A stretch of DNA of 64,000 nt from Paralimibaculum aggregatum (GCF_030270585.1 NZ_BSYI01000015.1:1-64000); one strand, 5' to 3'; numbered from the stretch's first letter, positions 53,240 through 62,021 are shown. Numbers and translations are program-made. Notes: generated by a model from the letters alone, not told the origin.

Positions 53240-55219
53240 TCAGGCAAAGGCCCAGACGCCCTCCTCCACTTCCGTCAGGTTGTTGAGATAGAGCGTCTCC
53301 TCGGCCACCGCGGTCTCCTCGGCGAGATCCGCCAGCACCGAGCCGCGGCTCGCGCCGCCCTCGAGCTCGGCCAGCGCATCGGCATAGAGATCGCCGCCGG
53401 TGTCGAGATCGACGTTCTCGAAGACCCGGTCGAGGAAGTCCGCATCGGAAAGTTCGCCCGGCGCGCCGAACTGCAGCGCGAACTCCTTCGACAGCACGAA
53501 GGCCTCGCTGATGAAATCGAGGCTGGCGCCGCTGTCGAACACGTCCACCCAGAAATTGTAGCCGCCGAGATCGAGCACCCGTGCCAGCGAGAGATCGAAC
53601 AGCCGCCCGAGCGCCAGCAGATCGTCCGGCGCCTCCGGCGCATCGGCCACCTCGCCGCCGCCGCCGGTGACGAAGAGCAGCGCCTCCGACCAGACCTCGC
53701 GGCCGACCTCGCGGCCCAGGTCGCGGCCGTTGAGATCGCCGTCGTCGAAATGGATGCCGCCATAGATCCGGCTGATCCCGGCCTCGTCGGCGGCCGCCGT
53801 GAAGGTGTCCCAGGCCAGCGTCACCGCCTCTGCCGGCGTGGTGCCGGGCTCGAAGAGCGAGCCGCCGGCCTCGAAGGTGACCGAGCCGCCGAAATCGTCG
53901 GAGCCGGCGAAGCTCTTGAGCACCTGCGCCGCGGCCGCGGAGAAGGCGCTGTGCCCGGAGGTGTACTCGGCAAAGGGCGGCGAGGGATCGGCGCCGGGCT
54001 TCTGATAGGGAATGAAGTTCTCGGCCAGGATCGTGCGGGTGCCCTCGTCCACACCGGCCCAGGCCTCGATCACGAAGCCGTCCTCACCGGTGAGCTCGTC
54101 GGTGCCCGCCTCGCCGATCAGCCCGAGCGCCCCGAGCTCGCGGATCGCGCGCACCGGCCGGGTGTAGTCGTAGAACACCTTCGATTCCCAGGTGGCGATG
54201 CCGGCATCGAACACCGCGTTGCCGAGGGCGAGGAACAGCACCGCGTCCTCGTCGAGCGTGTTGTCATGGCTGGCCGAGACGAACTCGCCGAAGGTCATCC
54301 AGGTGCCCGGCGGGAAGGAGGTGCCGCCGCCATCCTCCCAGAACTCCGCGATCAGCTTCTGCTCGTCGGTCAGCGCGGCGGAGGCGGTGACCAGCCGTTC
54401 GGCCTGGGCGATGAATTCGGGGTTGATGACCGAGCCGACGAGTTCCGGGCTGACCGCCACCGGGGCCGGGGCCTCCGGCCCGTTGAAGGTGATCGTCGCG
54501 GTCTCGATGTCGAGGGTCGCGTCCACGCCCTCGACGAAGAAGCCGGCCGGCGGCTCGGGCCGCATCGCCGCCGCGTCGTCGAGCGCGAAGGGCGTCACGC
54601 CGCCCCAGTGCGCGGTCAGGAAGACCTGATCGGGGCTGTCGTCCTCCGGGTCGATCGGCACGTTCTCCGGGGTCCAGCGCGTGATGTCGACGATCGCCTC
54701 GGAGGAGAGATTGACCGGGGCATAGCCGGAGGTGTCGGCATAGCCGTTCTCCTGGTTGGAGCCGTCGCCGCGGCGCTCGGCCATCAGGGTCTCGGCGACC
54801 AGCAGCCCCAGCGAGGCCGGGCTGTCCGGCGCCACCAGCCCGAGATTCACCGGAAAGCCGAGCTCGGCCATCGCCGCGTCGAAGATCTCGCCCTGCTCGG
54901 GGAACAGCTCGCGCAGCACCGCATAGGCGGCAAAGCTCATCGCCTCGGTCTTGTTGGCCTCGGTGTTGTCCACCGCCGCCTGCTGCAGCGTGTCGCCGAC
55001 GCTCACGCCGACCGCCACCGGATCATAGGAGGCCCAGGCGTCGAAGATCGCGGTATGGGTGAGCGCGTAGGCGCGCGAGGCGATGGTCGGGCCGACCGCG
55101 GTCTCGATCACCGCGGATTGCACGGCCTGGTCCCAGATCACCGAGACCGTCGGGGAGGGATCATCCACCGTCACGCGGGCGGTTTCCGGATCGAGGACGA
55201 GTGCGATATCGTCTTCCAT
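53240..55219 (-). CDS. Vanadium-dependent haloperoxidase-like protein with DUF4214 tail
   Basis: 659 residues; the ATG at 55219 has AGGA 7 bases upstream (one at 55234 is possible). The helical N-terminal part (SRAYALTHTAIFDAWASYDP) matches the NapH1-like two-domain haloperoxidase/DUF6851 group. The full vanadate/phosphate-binding set is visible: K-x6-R-P in KVFYDYTRP (about 347), TSGHS (about 420-424) and SR-x5-H in SRIYGGIH (about 482-489). The C-terminus (about 545-645) resembles DUF4214, a calcium-dependent/RTX-associated region (LARVLDLGGYNFWVD, ASLDFISEAFVLSKEF). The acidic, Gly/Asp-rich composition and absence of a signal peptide suggest type I secretion, but no T1SS gene is nearby. 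Could oxidise halides or act as a phosphatase. Confidence 0.85.
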   Translation of the reverse strand: MEDDIALVLDPETARVTVDDPSPTVSVIWDQAVQSAVIETAVGPTIASRAYALTHTAIFDAWASYDPVAVGVSVGDTLQQAAVDNTEANKTEAMSFAAYAVLRELFPEQGEIFDAAMAELGFPVNLGLVAPDSPASLGLLVAETLMAERRGDGSNQENGYADTSGYAPVNLSSEAIVDITRWTPENVPIDPEDDSPDQVFLTAHWGGVTPFALDDAAAMRPEPPAGFFVEGVDATLDIETATITFNGPEAPAPVAVSPELVGSVINPEFIAQAERLVTASAALTDEQKLIAEFWEDGGGTSFPPGTWMTFGEFVSASHDNTLDEDAVLFLALGNAVFDAGIATWESKVFYDYTRPVRAIRELGALGLIGEAGTDELTGEDGFVIEAWAGVDEGTRTILAENFIPYQKPGADPSPPFAEYTSGHSAFSAAAAQVLKSFAGSDDFGGSVTFEAGGSLFEPGTTPAEAVTLAWDTFTAAADEAGISRIYGGIHFDDGDLNGRDLGREVGREVWSEALLFVTGGGGEVADAPEAPDDLLALGRLFDLSLARVLDLGGYNFWVDVFDSGASLDFISEAFVLSKEFALQFGAPGELSDADFLDRVFENVDLDTGGDLYADALAELEGGASRGSVLADLAEETAVAEETLYLNNLTEVEEGVWAFA

Positions 55220-55306
55220 GAGATTTTCCTGCATATTCCCAAGCGCAACCCGCAGACGATATTCGGGACCACGGGTAAACGGAAGATTGTTTCGTGAAGC
55301 GAGGTA

Positions 55307-56545
55307 TTACGTCGCGGCGAACGCCTCGATTGCCCGTGCCGCCGAAACAATTCCGTCTTCCATCGAGAGCGTTTCGGCGATCCGGCCGGCGGCCTCCGCA
55401 TAGGCCGGGCGGCCGGTCAGGGCGCGGAGCCGCTCGGCCAGCGGCCCCGGCGCGAGGCGCTTCAGCGGCAGCGGCGCCGGCCCGCAGCCCAGCGCGGCGA
55501 TGCGCGCGCCCCAGAACGGCTGGTCGACGCCCGCCGGACAGATCAGCATCGGCCGCCCGGCATGGAGCGCGGCGGCGGTCGTCCCCGCGCCGCCGTGATG
55601 GACCGCCGCCGCCATCAGCGGAAACAGCGCATCATGCGGCGCGCCCTCGATCACGTGGACAGCCTCCGGCGCACCGGCCGCGGCCTCGGCCGAAAGCCCG
55701 CCCCAGCCGGTTGCGAGCACGGCGCGGAGCCCGGCGCGGCGCACCGCCTCCACCACCACGGCGGTAAGCGGCCCGGCCTCGGTGGCCGACATCGAGCCGA
55801 AGCCGACATAGACCGGCGCCGGCCCCGCCGCGAGGAACCGCGCGAGGCCCGGATCCGGCGCCCAGCCTTCGCCCTCCGCCAGTCGCCAGTAGCCGGTGAG
55901 GCGCACCCGCTCCGGCCAGTCCGCCGGGCGCGGCAGCACCGCCGGCGAGACCGCGCAGAGCTCGAGCGGCGCCGGGCGCGGGCAGCGATGCCCCGGGCCG
56001 AGGCCGAGCCGCTCCCGCCGCCAGCGGTTGATCTCGCCCATATAGGGCAGCCGTGCGAGGCCGGTGAGCCGCCAGCTCAGCCGGTTGAGCACGCGTCCAT
56101 AGCGCTGCCCCGAGACGATCACCGGAAAATCCCCGGTCGGCGCGAGCGGCACCGGCGATGCCAGCACCCGGCGCAGCCCCATCGCCTCGGCGACATCCTC
56201 GGCGCCCACGATCTTCGGATGGTGCAGGATCAGGTCGGCCCCCTCCGCCGCATCGGCCACCGCCTCGAGCGAGGCGCGCACCATCGGCAGCACGCGGCTC
56301 CGCCAGACATGCCGCAGCGCCCACCACTGCCCGCGCAGGATCCGCGCGATCTCGGGGTCGGCCATCAGCCCCCGGATGTCGGCCTCAATGGTCCGCGCGG
56401 CGATGCCATGGCGCCCGATCCAGGGCCCGAACCCCTCCGGCGCCCAGAGCGTCACCTCGTGCCCCCGCGCGGCCAGCCCCTTCGCGAGTGCCAGGATGGG
56501 CTGCACGTCGCCCCGCGTGCCCAGCGTGATCGCGGCGATCCGCAT
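55307..56545 (-). CDS. GT1-type glycosyltransferase (sterol/macrolide glucosyltransferase-like)
   Basis: 412 residues. Opening AAITLGTRGDVQPILALAKGLAARGHEV is the GT28/GT1 N-terminal signature. The C-terminal UDP-sugar-binding region has PVYVGFGSMSA (about 260), VHVIEGAPHDALFP (about 312) and AAVHHGGAGTTAAALHAGRPMLICPAGVDQPFW (about 330). It glucosylates a lipid or secondary-metabolite hydroxyl. The ATG at 56545 is chosen (17 bases after the GFA stop); the frame is open upstream across the GFA gene. Acceptor unknown. Confidence 0.9.
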   Translation of the reverse strand: MRIAAITLGTRGDVQPILALAKGLAARGHEVTLWAPEGFGPWIGRHGIAARTIEADIRGLMADPEIARILRGQWWALRHVWRSRVLPMVRASLEAVADAAEGADLILHHPKIVGAEDVAEAMGLRRVLASPVPLAPTGDFPVIVSGQRYGRVLNRLSWRLTGLARLPYMGEINRWRRERLGLGPGHRCPRPAPLELCAVSPAVLPRPADWPERVRLTGYWRLAEGEGWAPDPGLARFLAAGPAPVYVGFGSMSATEAGPLTAVVVEAVRRAGLRAVLATGWGGLSAEAAAGAPEAVHVIEGAPHDALFPLMAAAVHHGGAGTTAAALHAGRPMLICPAGVDQPFWGARIAALGCGPAPLPLKRLAPGPLAERLRALTGRPAYAEAAGRIAETLSMEDGIVSAARAIEAFAAT

Positions 56546-56561
56546 CGGCGCACCCGGCCGC

Positions 56562-56981
56562 TCAGGCCGCCGGCCCGTCATGGCGGGGCAGGTCGTCCGC
56601 CAGATGCAGCCAGGCGAGCTTCTCGGCATGGTAGACATGCGCCTGCGGCGTCAGCGCATCGGGGTCCTCATGCGCCGCGGCATAGAGGTGGATCTCGCCT
56701 GGCCAGTGATCGGCGCGATAGGCCATCGGCGTGCCGCAGCGCCCGCAGAACAGCCGCTCGACGCCCGTCGAGGAGCCGTAGACCGCCGGCTCCGCCCCGG
56801 TCCAGCGCCAGCGCCCGTCCTTCACCCCGACGAAGGTGGTGAAGGGCGCCGAGCACTGCCGCCGGCAGCTCTCGCAATGGCAGTGGATCACCCAGCGCGG
56901 CCGTCCCGCATATTCGAACCGCACCGCGCCGCAGAGACAGCGCCCGCGGGTGATGTCCTCCGGCGTCCTGTCCTCGCCCAT
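56562..56981 (-). CDS. GFA (glutathione-dependent formaldehyde-activating) family protein
   Basis: 139 residues; the ATG at 56981 follows GAGGGAG. Zinc-binding cysteines in the family order: GRCLCGAVRFE, CHCESCRRQCSAPF and FCGRCGTPM. The family includes glutathione-dependent formaldehyde-activating enzyme and CENP-V; most members are of unknown function. It forms a pair with the downstream glycosyltransferase gene and is divergent from DUF1127. Confidence 0.92.
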   Translation of the reverse strand: MGEDRTPEDITRGRCLCGAVRFEYAGRPRWVIHCHCESCRRQCSAPFTTFVGVKDGRWRWTGAEPAVYGSSTGVERLFCGRCGTPMAYRADHWPGEIHLYAAAHEDPDALTPQAHVYHAEKLAWLHLADDLPRHDGPAA

Positions 56982-57045
56982 GCTTGCATTCTCCCTCTGC
57001 AATCCTACATTTCGATATATAGCGAATTATTGAATGGAGGACACG

Positions 57046-57306
57046 ATGCCCGACCTTCTGACCACTCTCGCACACCGCCTGCAGCGCTGGCAGCGGAACC
57101 GCCGCGACCGGGCGACGCTCCAGCACATGACCGCCGAGCAGCTCGACGATCTCGGCATCACGCGGGTGGAGATCGACGACTTCCTCGCCGGCCGGCTGAT
57201 CCCGGGCGGCCGCATCCTGCCGCTGCGGCCGCCGCGGTCGCCCCGGCTCGCCGCACGCCTCGAGGCCGCCGGCCCGCAGCCCGACGGCGCTGCCTGCTGC
57301 GCCTGA
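57046..57306 (+). CDS. DUF1127 small protein
   Basis: 86 residues; the ATG at 57046 follows GGAGG (57036-57040). The core RATLQHMTAEQLDDLGITRVEID is the DUF1127 (YjiS-like) signature, an Arg-rich helix-turn-helix-like peptide often involved in RNA maturation or phosphate/stress responses in alphaproteobacteria. The C-terminal extension (RPPRSPRLAARLEAAG, ending CCA) is longer than the usual 45-70-residue form. The AT-rich upstream TTTCGATATATAGCG probably holds its promoter. Confidence 0.88.
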   Translation: MPDLLTTLAHRLQRWQRNRRDRATLQHMTAEQLDDLGITRVEIDDFLAGRLIPGGRILPLRPPRSPRLAARLEAAGPQPDGAACCA

Positions 57307-57328
57307 CGGGCCGGCCCTTGCGCCCGGC

Positions 57329-58516
57329 TCAGGCCGGGCGCTCCTGCGGCTCGAGATGGAGCCCAGAGCCGCCCGGCCAGGGATGCGCCCGCGCCACAGC
57401 CTCGTCGAGCGTCACGCCGAGCCCCGGCGCCTCGGGCACCAGCACATGCCCGTCCTCCCAGGCCAGCGGCGTCTCGAGCAGCTCGGCATAGAAGCCATCC
57501 ATCTTCCAGATCGATTCGAGAATCAGGAAGTTGGGAATGCTCGCCGCGAACTGGATGTTCGCCGCCGCCACCACGGGCCCGCAATAGAGATGCGGCGCGA
57601 TCTGCGCATAATGCACCTCGGCCAGCGCGGCGATCTTCCTGGCCTCCAGCAGCCCGCCGCAGCGCCCGAGATTGGGCTGCAGGATCGCGGCCGCGCCGCA
57701 GGCCAGCACCCGGGCGAACTCGTGCTTGGTGGCCAGCCGCTCGCCGGTGGCGATCGGCACGGTGCTGGCCCGCGCGACCCGCGCCATCTCCTCGGGGCTT
57801 TCCGGCGGCACCGGCTCCTCGAACCAGAGCGGCGCGAAGGGCGCCATGCGCTCGGCCAGCCGGATCGCGCCGGAGGGGGTGAACTGCCCATGCGTGCCCA
57901 CCAGCAGGTCGGCGCGGCCGCCCACCGCCTCCCGGAGGCAGGTGAGGAAACGCTCCACCCGGTCGAAATCCGCCATCGAGGGCTGGCGTCCGTCATAGAC
58001 GGTGTAGGGATAGCAGGGGTCGAACTTGACCGCGGTGAAGCCCTCGGCCACCGCTGCCGCCGCGACCTCGGCCGAAGCCTCCGGGTCGGAATAGAAATCC
58101 CCCCCCACCCCGGCCGGCGGATAGAGATAGGTGTAGCTCCGCAGCCGTTCGTGCACCCGGCCGCCGAGCAGCACATGCACCGGCTTGCCGACCTCCTTGC
58201 CGAGGATGTCCCAGAGCGCCATCTCCAGCGCGCTCAGCACGCTCATCAGGCCGATCTCCGGGCGCCCGCCATAGCCGCGCCCATAGACCTCGCGCCAGAC
58301 CGCCTCGATCGCCGGGAAGGGGCGGCCGAGCAGATGCCGCGCCGCGACCTCCTCGATCAGCCGGCAGGTGGTCTCCGGCCCGGTGCCGGCAGGATAGGCC
58401 TCGCCGATCCCGGTGATTCCCGCATCGGTGGAGAGCTTGACGAAGATGAAGACCGGCCCGCCGCGGCCGGGCTCCGGGTTGGCGACCGCGAAGGTCTCGA
58501 CATCGGTGATCCGCAT
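57329..58516 (-). CDS. Enolase-superfamily (mandelate racemase/acid-sugar dehydratase) enzyme
   Basis: 395 residues. Enolase-superfamily N-cap (MRITDVETFAVANPEP, YPAGTGPETTCRLIEEVAARHLLG), barrel with TAVKFDP (metal-side Lys, about 165), THGQFTPSGAIRLAERMAPFAPLWFEEPVPPES (metal-ligand Glu, about 225) and GERLATKHEF (about 248). HGQFTP at the second metal-ligand position recalls the HGR-type acid-sugar dehydratases (galactonate/arabinonate). It removes water from a sugar acid; the exact sugar cannot be given. The start at 58516 follows AGGGAG. Confidence 0.85.
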   Translation of the reverse strand: MRITDVETFAVANPEPGRGGPVFIFVKLSTDAGITGIGEAYPAGTGPETTCRLIEEVAARHLLGRPFPAIEAVWREVYGRGYGGRPEIGLMSVLSALEMALWDILGKEVGKPVHVLLGGRVHERLRSYTYLYPPAGVGGDFYSDPEASAEVAAAAVAEGFTAVKFDPCYPYTVYDGRQPSMADFDRVERFLTCLREAVGGRADLLVGTHGQFTPSGAIRLAERMAPFAPLWFEEPVPPESPEEMARVARASTVPIATGERLATKHEFARVLACGAAAILQPNLGRCGGLLEARKIAALAEVHYAQIAPHLYCGPVVAAANIQFAASIPNFLILESIWKMDGFYAELLETPLAWEDGHVLVPEAPGLGVTLDEAVARAHPWPGGSGLHLEPQERPA

Positions 58517-58613
58517 GGGGGCTCCCTGGGCCAGTTGCTCGGGAAAGTGCTCGCCCATCGCAACCCGTCGCGCAAGCCGCACGATTGCCGGGAGGCAATC
58601 GGCGCGCACCCGC

Positions 58614-58641
58614 TTGACAGGCCCCGCCGCTCGGGTCAAAA
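58614..58641 (+). promoter_or_regulatory. Promoter of tRNA-Val
   Basis: Perfect -35 TTGACA (58614-58619), 16-base spacer, weak -10 TCAAAA (58636-58641), 10 bases before the tRNA. Confidence 0.6.
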
Positions 58642-58651
58642 GGCGCCGCAC

Positions 58652-58727
58652 GGGCGGTTAGCTCAGTTGGTAGAGCACAGTGTTCACATCGCTGGGGTCA
58701 CTGGTTCGAGCCCAGTACCGCCCACCA
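58652..58727 (+). tRNA. tRNA-Val (anticodon CAC)
   Basis: 76 bases with CCA. Acceptor GGGCGGT/ACCGCCC, D-arm GCTCAGTTGGTAGAGC, anticodon loop TTCACAT with CAC at 58685-58687, T-loop GGTTCGAGCCC. Its 3' part is also read on the opposite strand as the last codons of a decayed serine recombinase. Confidence 0.95.
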
Positions 58728-59367
58728 TTCCCACATTGCCAGCTTTCAGGCTCTCCAAGAGCCTGAATGGCAACGAGAAATCGGCGGTTCGATAACTGTC
58801 GTTCCGGCAGTATGGCAAAGGCTTCGTGAACGCCAGCCTGAGCACGGCTCGCTGGTGGCCGCAGCTCCCGGAAGCTCATATTTTCCAAGGGTTTGCGAGG
58901 AACGTGAGCGCGGTTCGGGAAACCGCCTCGAAGGTCATGCGCGGCTGGCCCGATGAGGCCCCACGGTCCGCGAGCGCCATCTTCTGCTCTTCGAGCTTCA
59001 CGATTTGCGCTTCATGGGCAGCGATGAGTGTCGGACTGTCCGTCTCGATCAGACGCTCGACCAGCTGGCCGGTCTTCGCCTCGATGGCCGCGATTTCCTT
59101 CTCGATCTGCGCCGCCCCACGATCGGCTTGGCCGAGACGGGCGTCCCAGAGATCGCGCAGCATCGCCTTGGCGATGGTGAACAGTTCCGGCACGGGCGTC
59201 AGCTGGCGCAGCAGCGCCTCGAACTCGCCTTCGACCTTCTCCTTGCGGACGGACTTGCCCTTCCCGGCGCAGTAGCGCGCCAGGCAGACATCGTAGGGAT
59301 AGCGCTTCGAGCGCCCCTTCGACCAGGCCGCCGTCAGAAGGCCGCCACAAGAGCCGCAGGCAACCAC
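58684..59367 (-). pseudogene. Decayed large serine recombinase (C-terminal part) ending in tRNA-Val
   Basis: The frame opens VACGSCGGLL (zinc ribbon CxxC), has DVCLARYC for the second metal pair and a coiled coil (IEKEIAAIEAKTGQLVERL), then FLANPWKI and an in-frame TGA at 58876-58878. The same frame continues ASGSCGHQRAVLRLAFTK, PYCRNDSYRTADFSLPF and LLESLKAGNVG, a tail typical of LSRs, ending in a TGA at 58684-58686 inside the tRNA. So a nonsense codon (probably Trp to stop) splits an otherwise intact C-terminal half; the catalytic serine domain is missing at the right end, near 59367, where unrelated sequence begins. Confidence 0.85.
58736..58773. repeat. Palindrome next to tRNA-Val, inside recombinase remnant
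   Basis: TTGCCA (58736-58741), 3-base bulge, TTCAGGCTC (58745-58753), loop TCCAA, GAGCCTGAA (58759-58767), TGGCAA (58768-58773). It may serve as the tRNA-Val terminator; it is also within recombinase coding sequence. Confidence 0.7.
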
Positions 59368-59381
59368 CTCGCGCAGCGGGC

Positions 59382-59552
59382 ATGATCGCTTCCGCGGTCG
59401 CCTTCCAGACCGGTGTCGGCGACCGGCTGATGATCGGCGGTTATGGCGAGCTTGCCGGCACCTTCGAGATTGTCCCGCTCAGCCTGCGCTCCGGGATGGG
59501 CCCGACCTTCCTCGTCAGCCGCGGCGAGATCACCGGAGTTTCGACCGGATGA
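59382..59552 (+). pseudogene. Short coding remnant of unknown origin
   Basis: A 56-codon frame (MIASAVAFQTGVG, RLMIGGYGELAG, VPLSLRSGMGP, ending GVSTG). It has ordinary coding-like composition but no clear start or full domain, and lies just right of the recombinase breakpoint. Probably a fragment of another element-borne gene. Function unknown. Confidence 0.4.
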
Positions 59553-59962
59553 GCGCCGGCGCCTTCGGCAGCCATCGCGAGACTAGGGCGGGCGCCGATG
59601 ACCTCGATGTGTCGGACGGCGGCGAGACCGACGCCCGGATCGAGCCATCGGTCGACCTGCGGCAGGAGATGGCCATCGACGGCGGGCCGATCCTCTCGCG
59701 CCCTGCGCAGGCCGGCGGCGGCATCTCCCTGGCGGACCACTTCGCGGCGGATGCCCGCTTCGCCGGAGCAGATGTGGCGGCCGGCGGCGGCCGCAACGAG
59801 GTGGCGACCAGCCGGGTCACTGGACGGGCTCGGTGCGCGCCACAGGGTCTCCGCGGCGATCGACAATGGCATGGGCTACCAGGCTGCATTCGGCGGCGGT
59901 GAGACCGGCCATGCCGGCACGCTGTCGCGGACCTGGCGCATCCGGGACGGAGCGGCCGGCGC
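59553..59962. other. 410 bases of element debris
   Basis: Starting at 59549 a plus-strand frame shows coding-like stretches (DDLDVSDGGETDARIEPSVD, HFAADARFAGADVA) that end; near 59840-59965 a different plus frame carries AAIDNGMGYQAAFGGGETG and LSRTWRIRDGAA, which reads as if the same kind of protein continued after a frameshift. No family is recognised. Likely frameshifted remnant. Confidence 0.4.
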
Positions 59963-60907
59963 CTAGCCGCCGCCGGAGGCCGGCTGCTTCACGCCAGCCA
60001 CGCCTGTCTGCCCGGCGCTCCGGGCCAGCGAGGCCGAGATCTGCGCGGCAAAGCTCTCGGCCGCCACCGGCAGCTCGCGGGATCTGAGCTTGCCGACGAA
60101 GAGGGTTCCGGGCGGCAGGTCCTCCTCGACGATCTCGCGCACCAGCGTCTTCGATTCGGCCTTGGTCTTGAGGCCGAGGCGGATCTGGAAGCTCACCGCC
60201 CGCTCCTGCAGCACGTAGTAGCGCATGAACTCGAAGCTCTCCGCCTCGATCACCGGCGCGAGGCGCAGCGAGAGCCGCCCGGCGGCCAGCTCGAGCACAT
60301 GGCGCACGCCATAATCCCCGGTCGGCACGACATGCGGCCAGGCCAGGCAGTCGGCCAGGCGGAGCGGGTCCACCTGCGCCAGCGGATGGTCTGCCGCCAT
60401 GATCGCGCAGAGCCGCTGCGGCACGGCCGCGATCATCTCGAAATCGGCGAGATACATCGGCTCGAAGACCAGGGCGATATCGCTGGAGAACGCCAGCAGA
60501 TCGCGCTCGGCGGCGGCGCGGTCGCGTACCTTGAGCGAGAAGGTGACGCCCGGATGCCTCTTGCGGAACCTGGCGATCTCGGCCGGCAGGAAGATGTTCA
60601 TCAGGGCCTGGCTGCAGGCGATCGAGACATGGCCGCTGCGCATGCCGGAGAGATCCGCCACATCCATGCGCACGCGCTCGAAATCCGCCAGCTGCTGGCG
60701 GATGTGGCGCAGCAGCAGCTCGCCGGCCTGGTTGAGGCGGACACCGCGGGGCAGCCGCTCGAAGATCTCCGCGCCGAACTCCTCCTCGAACTGGCGCAGA
60801 CGCCGGTTGAGCGCCGAGGGGGTGATGTGCAGATCCGCCGCCGCCTTCCGCACGGAGCCGGCGCTGGCGATGTCCTCGATCATTCGGAAGGTGGTCAGAT
60901 CCCGCAT
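59963..60907 (-). CDS. LysR-family transcriptional regulator
   Basis: 314 residues. N-terminal winged HTH (RDLTTFRMIEDIASAGSVRKAAADLHITPSALNRRLRQFEEEFG; helix about 20-45) and a periplasmic-binding-protein-like effector domain from about 88 (GHVSIACSQALMNIFLPAEIARF). The ATG at 60907 has AGGAGG upstream. It probably binds the nearby inverted repeat CATTTTTC-N13-GAAAAATG (60930-60958). Target genes unknown; the coiled-coil orphan is divergent from it. Confidence 0.93.
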   Translation of the reverse strand: MRDLTTFRMIEDIASAGSVRKAAADLHITPSALNRRLRQFEEEFGAEIFERLPRGVRLNQAGELLLRHIRQQLADFERVRMDVADLSGMRSGHVSIACSQALMNIFLPAEIARFRKRHPGVTFSLKVRDRAAAERDLLAFSSDIALVFEPMYLADFEMIAAVPQRLCAIMAADHPLAQVDPLRLADCLAWPHVVPTGDYGVRHVLELAAGRLSLRLAPVIEAESFEFMRYYVLQERAVSFQIRLGLKTKAESKTLVREIVEEDLPPGTLFVGKLRSRELPVAAESFAAQISASLARSAGQTGVAGVKQPASGGG

Positions 60908-60929
60908 GGCGGCCTCCTGGAGAGTGGTG

Positions 60930-60958
60930 CATTTTTCGACGCACTCTGTGGAAAAATG
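60930..60958. promoter_or_regulatory. Inverted repeat in LysR/orphan intergenic region
   Basis: CATTTTTC (60930-60937) and GAAAAATG (60951-60958), perfect 8-base arms 13 apart, in AT-rich sequence. Position 23 bases from the LysR start fits an autoregulatory site. Confidence 0.6.
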
Positions 60959-61101
60959 AGCAATTTAAATATACACGAGTGCCCCCTACCTATCCAGTGA
61001 AAGCTCGGCTGACCCTGAAGACTTCCAAGCAGCCCGGCCCGACGTGACCACGAGTACCCATTCGGAAACATGCAAAGCGTCAAGTGTGAAAGGTGAGAAC
61101 C

Positions 61102-61818
61102 ATGAAGAAGGGCGAAAAGGCGAAACTGGACGTCAACTGGTGGAAGAAGAACAAGTCGATGCGGCTGCGGAGCAAGGCGTTCGACACGGCGCTTTCCGAC
61201 TACATCACGGCACGCGACCGGGCCGAGCGGGCGGGCGACGACCCGGATCTCTGGCGCGAGGCGAGCAACCTGGCGCTCGGCGCGAAGAAGGAGGCGAGCC
61301 AGCTGGTCGGCAAATGCGGGCTGAAGCAGGACGAGACAAAGGCGGTCCTGCAGGACTATGTGAAGCTGCTCGACACCCTGGGCAAGGATGCGAACAAGCA
61401 GCATCTCGCCCATCTCAAGAGCGCCACCAAGGCGCAGGACCGGATTGCGCAGGCCTTCTCCCGGCACGAGAGGGCGCTCAGGACCGATGCGGAGCGGCTC
61501 GGGAAGCTCGAGAAGCTCGTCGCGCAGATGGACGCGACCGCCGGGAAGTTGATCGCGGCGATCGGGGCGAAGCAGTTCGCCATCAATGTGAACACGGTGA
61601 CCGGCAAGGCCGACGAGATCGAGAACAGCATCGAGGACACGGCCGATGCGCTGACGACCGCCGCGAAGACCGGCCAGGTCGGGAGCACGCCGCCGGGGCA
61701 GGTGGACAAGGCGATCAAGGCCGCCAACGAGCTCCGGCAGCGCGCGCACCGGATGCAGGTCGAGGTCTCGGGCCTTCGGCTGAAGTCGCGGGACGCCCTC
61801 GCCGCCGAGGCTGCCTGA
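61102..61818 (+). CDS. Lysine-rich coiled-coil protein of unknown function
   Basis: 238 residues; ATG at 61102 with AAAGGTGAG upstream. Helical throughout: heptad-rich stretches at about 90-160 (HERALRTDAERLGKLEKLVAQ) and 190-225 (DKAIKAANELRQRAHRM). No signal peptide or membrane span. The N-terminal LDVNWWKKNKS (residues 9-19) then LRSKAF resembles INWTKNKS...FKSRTY of the HEETH protein at 120-629, an unusual shared beginning. Ends DALAAEAA. No family recognised. It is followed by a strong terminator. Confidence 0.78.
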   Translation: MKKGEKAKLDVNWWKKNKSMRLRSKAFDTALSDYITARDRAERAGDDPDLWREASNLALGAKKEASQLVGKCGLKQDETKAVLQDYVKLLDTLGKDANKQHLAHLKSATKAQDRIAQAFSRHERALRTDAERLGKLEKLVAQMDATAGKLIAAIGAKQFAINVNTVTGKADEIENSIEDTADALTTAAKTGQVGSTPPGQVDKAIKAANELRQRAHRMQVEVSGLRLKSRDALAAEAA

Positions 61819-61856
61819 CGCCGGCGCCAGCGCCCGCAGCCGCAGTGTCGACCGGC

Positions 61857-61883
61857 CGGCAGGCATCCTCGCGATGCCTGCCG
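61857..61883 (+). terminator. Terminator of coiled-coil orphan gene
   Basis: Perfect 11-base stem CGGCAGGCATC (61857-61867), loop CTCGC, GATGCCTGCCG (61873-61883), followed by ATCCCGTTTCGG. Located 39 bases after the stop codon. Confidence 0.75.
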
Positions 61884-62021
61884 ATCCCGTTTCGGCGCTG
61901 GCTGCCGTCACGCCCGCACTGGCATGATGTGCCACGAGGCACCCCGACTTGGGTGATATCTTCTCCGCAATTGCTTCTATCTTGAGCAGAAACAAGCATG
62001 CACCGGATGAGGACCGCCTGG

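Noticed and set aside
58658-58888. Minus-strand frame with RYWARTSDPSD
   Set aside because: Antisense reading of tRNA-Val; the real minus-strand frame here is the recombinase remnant in another phase.
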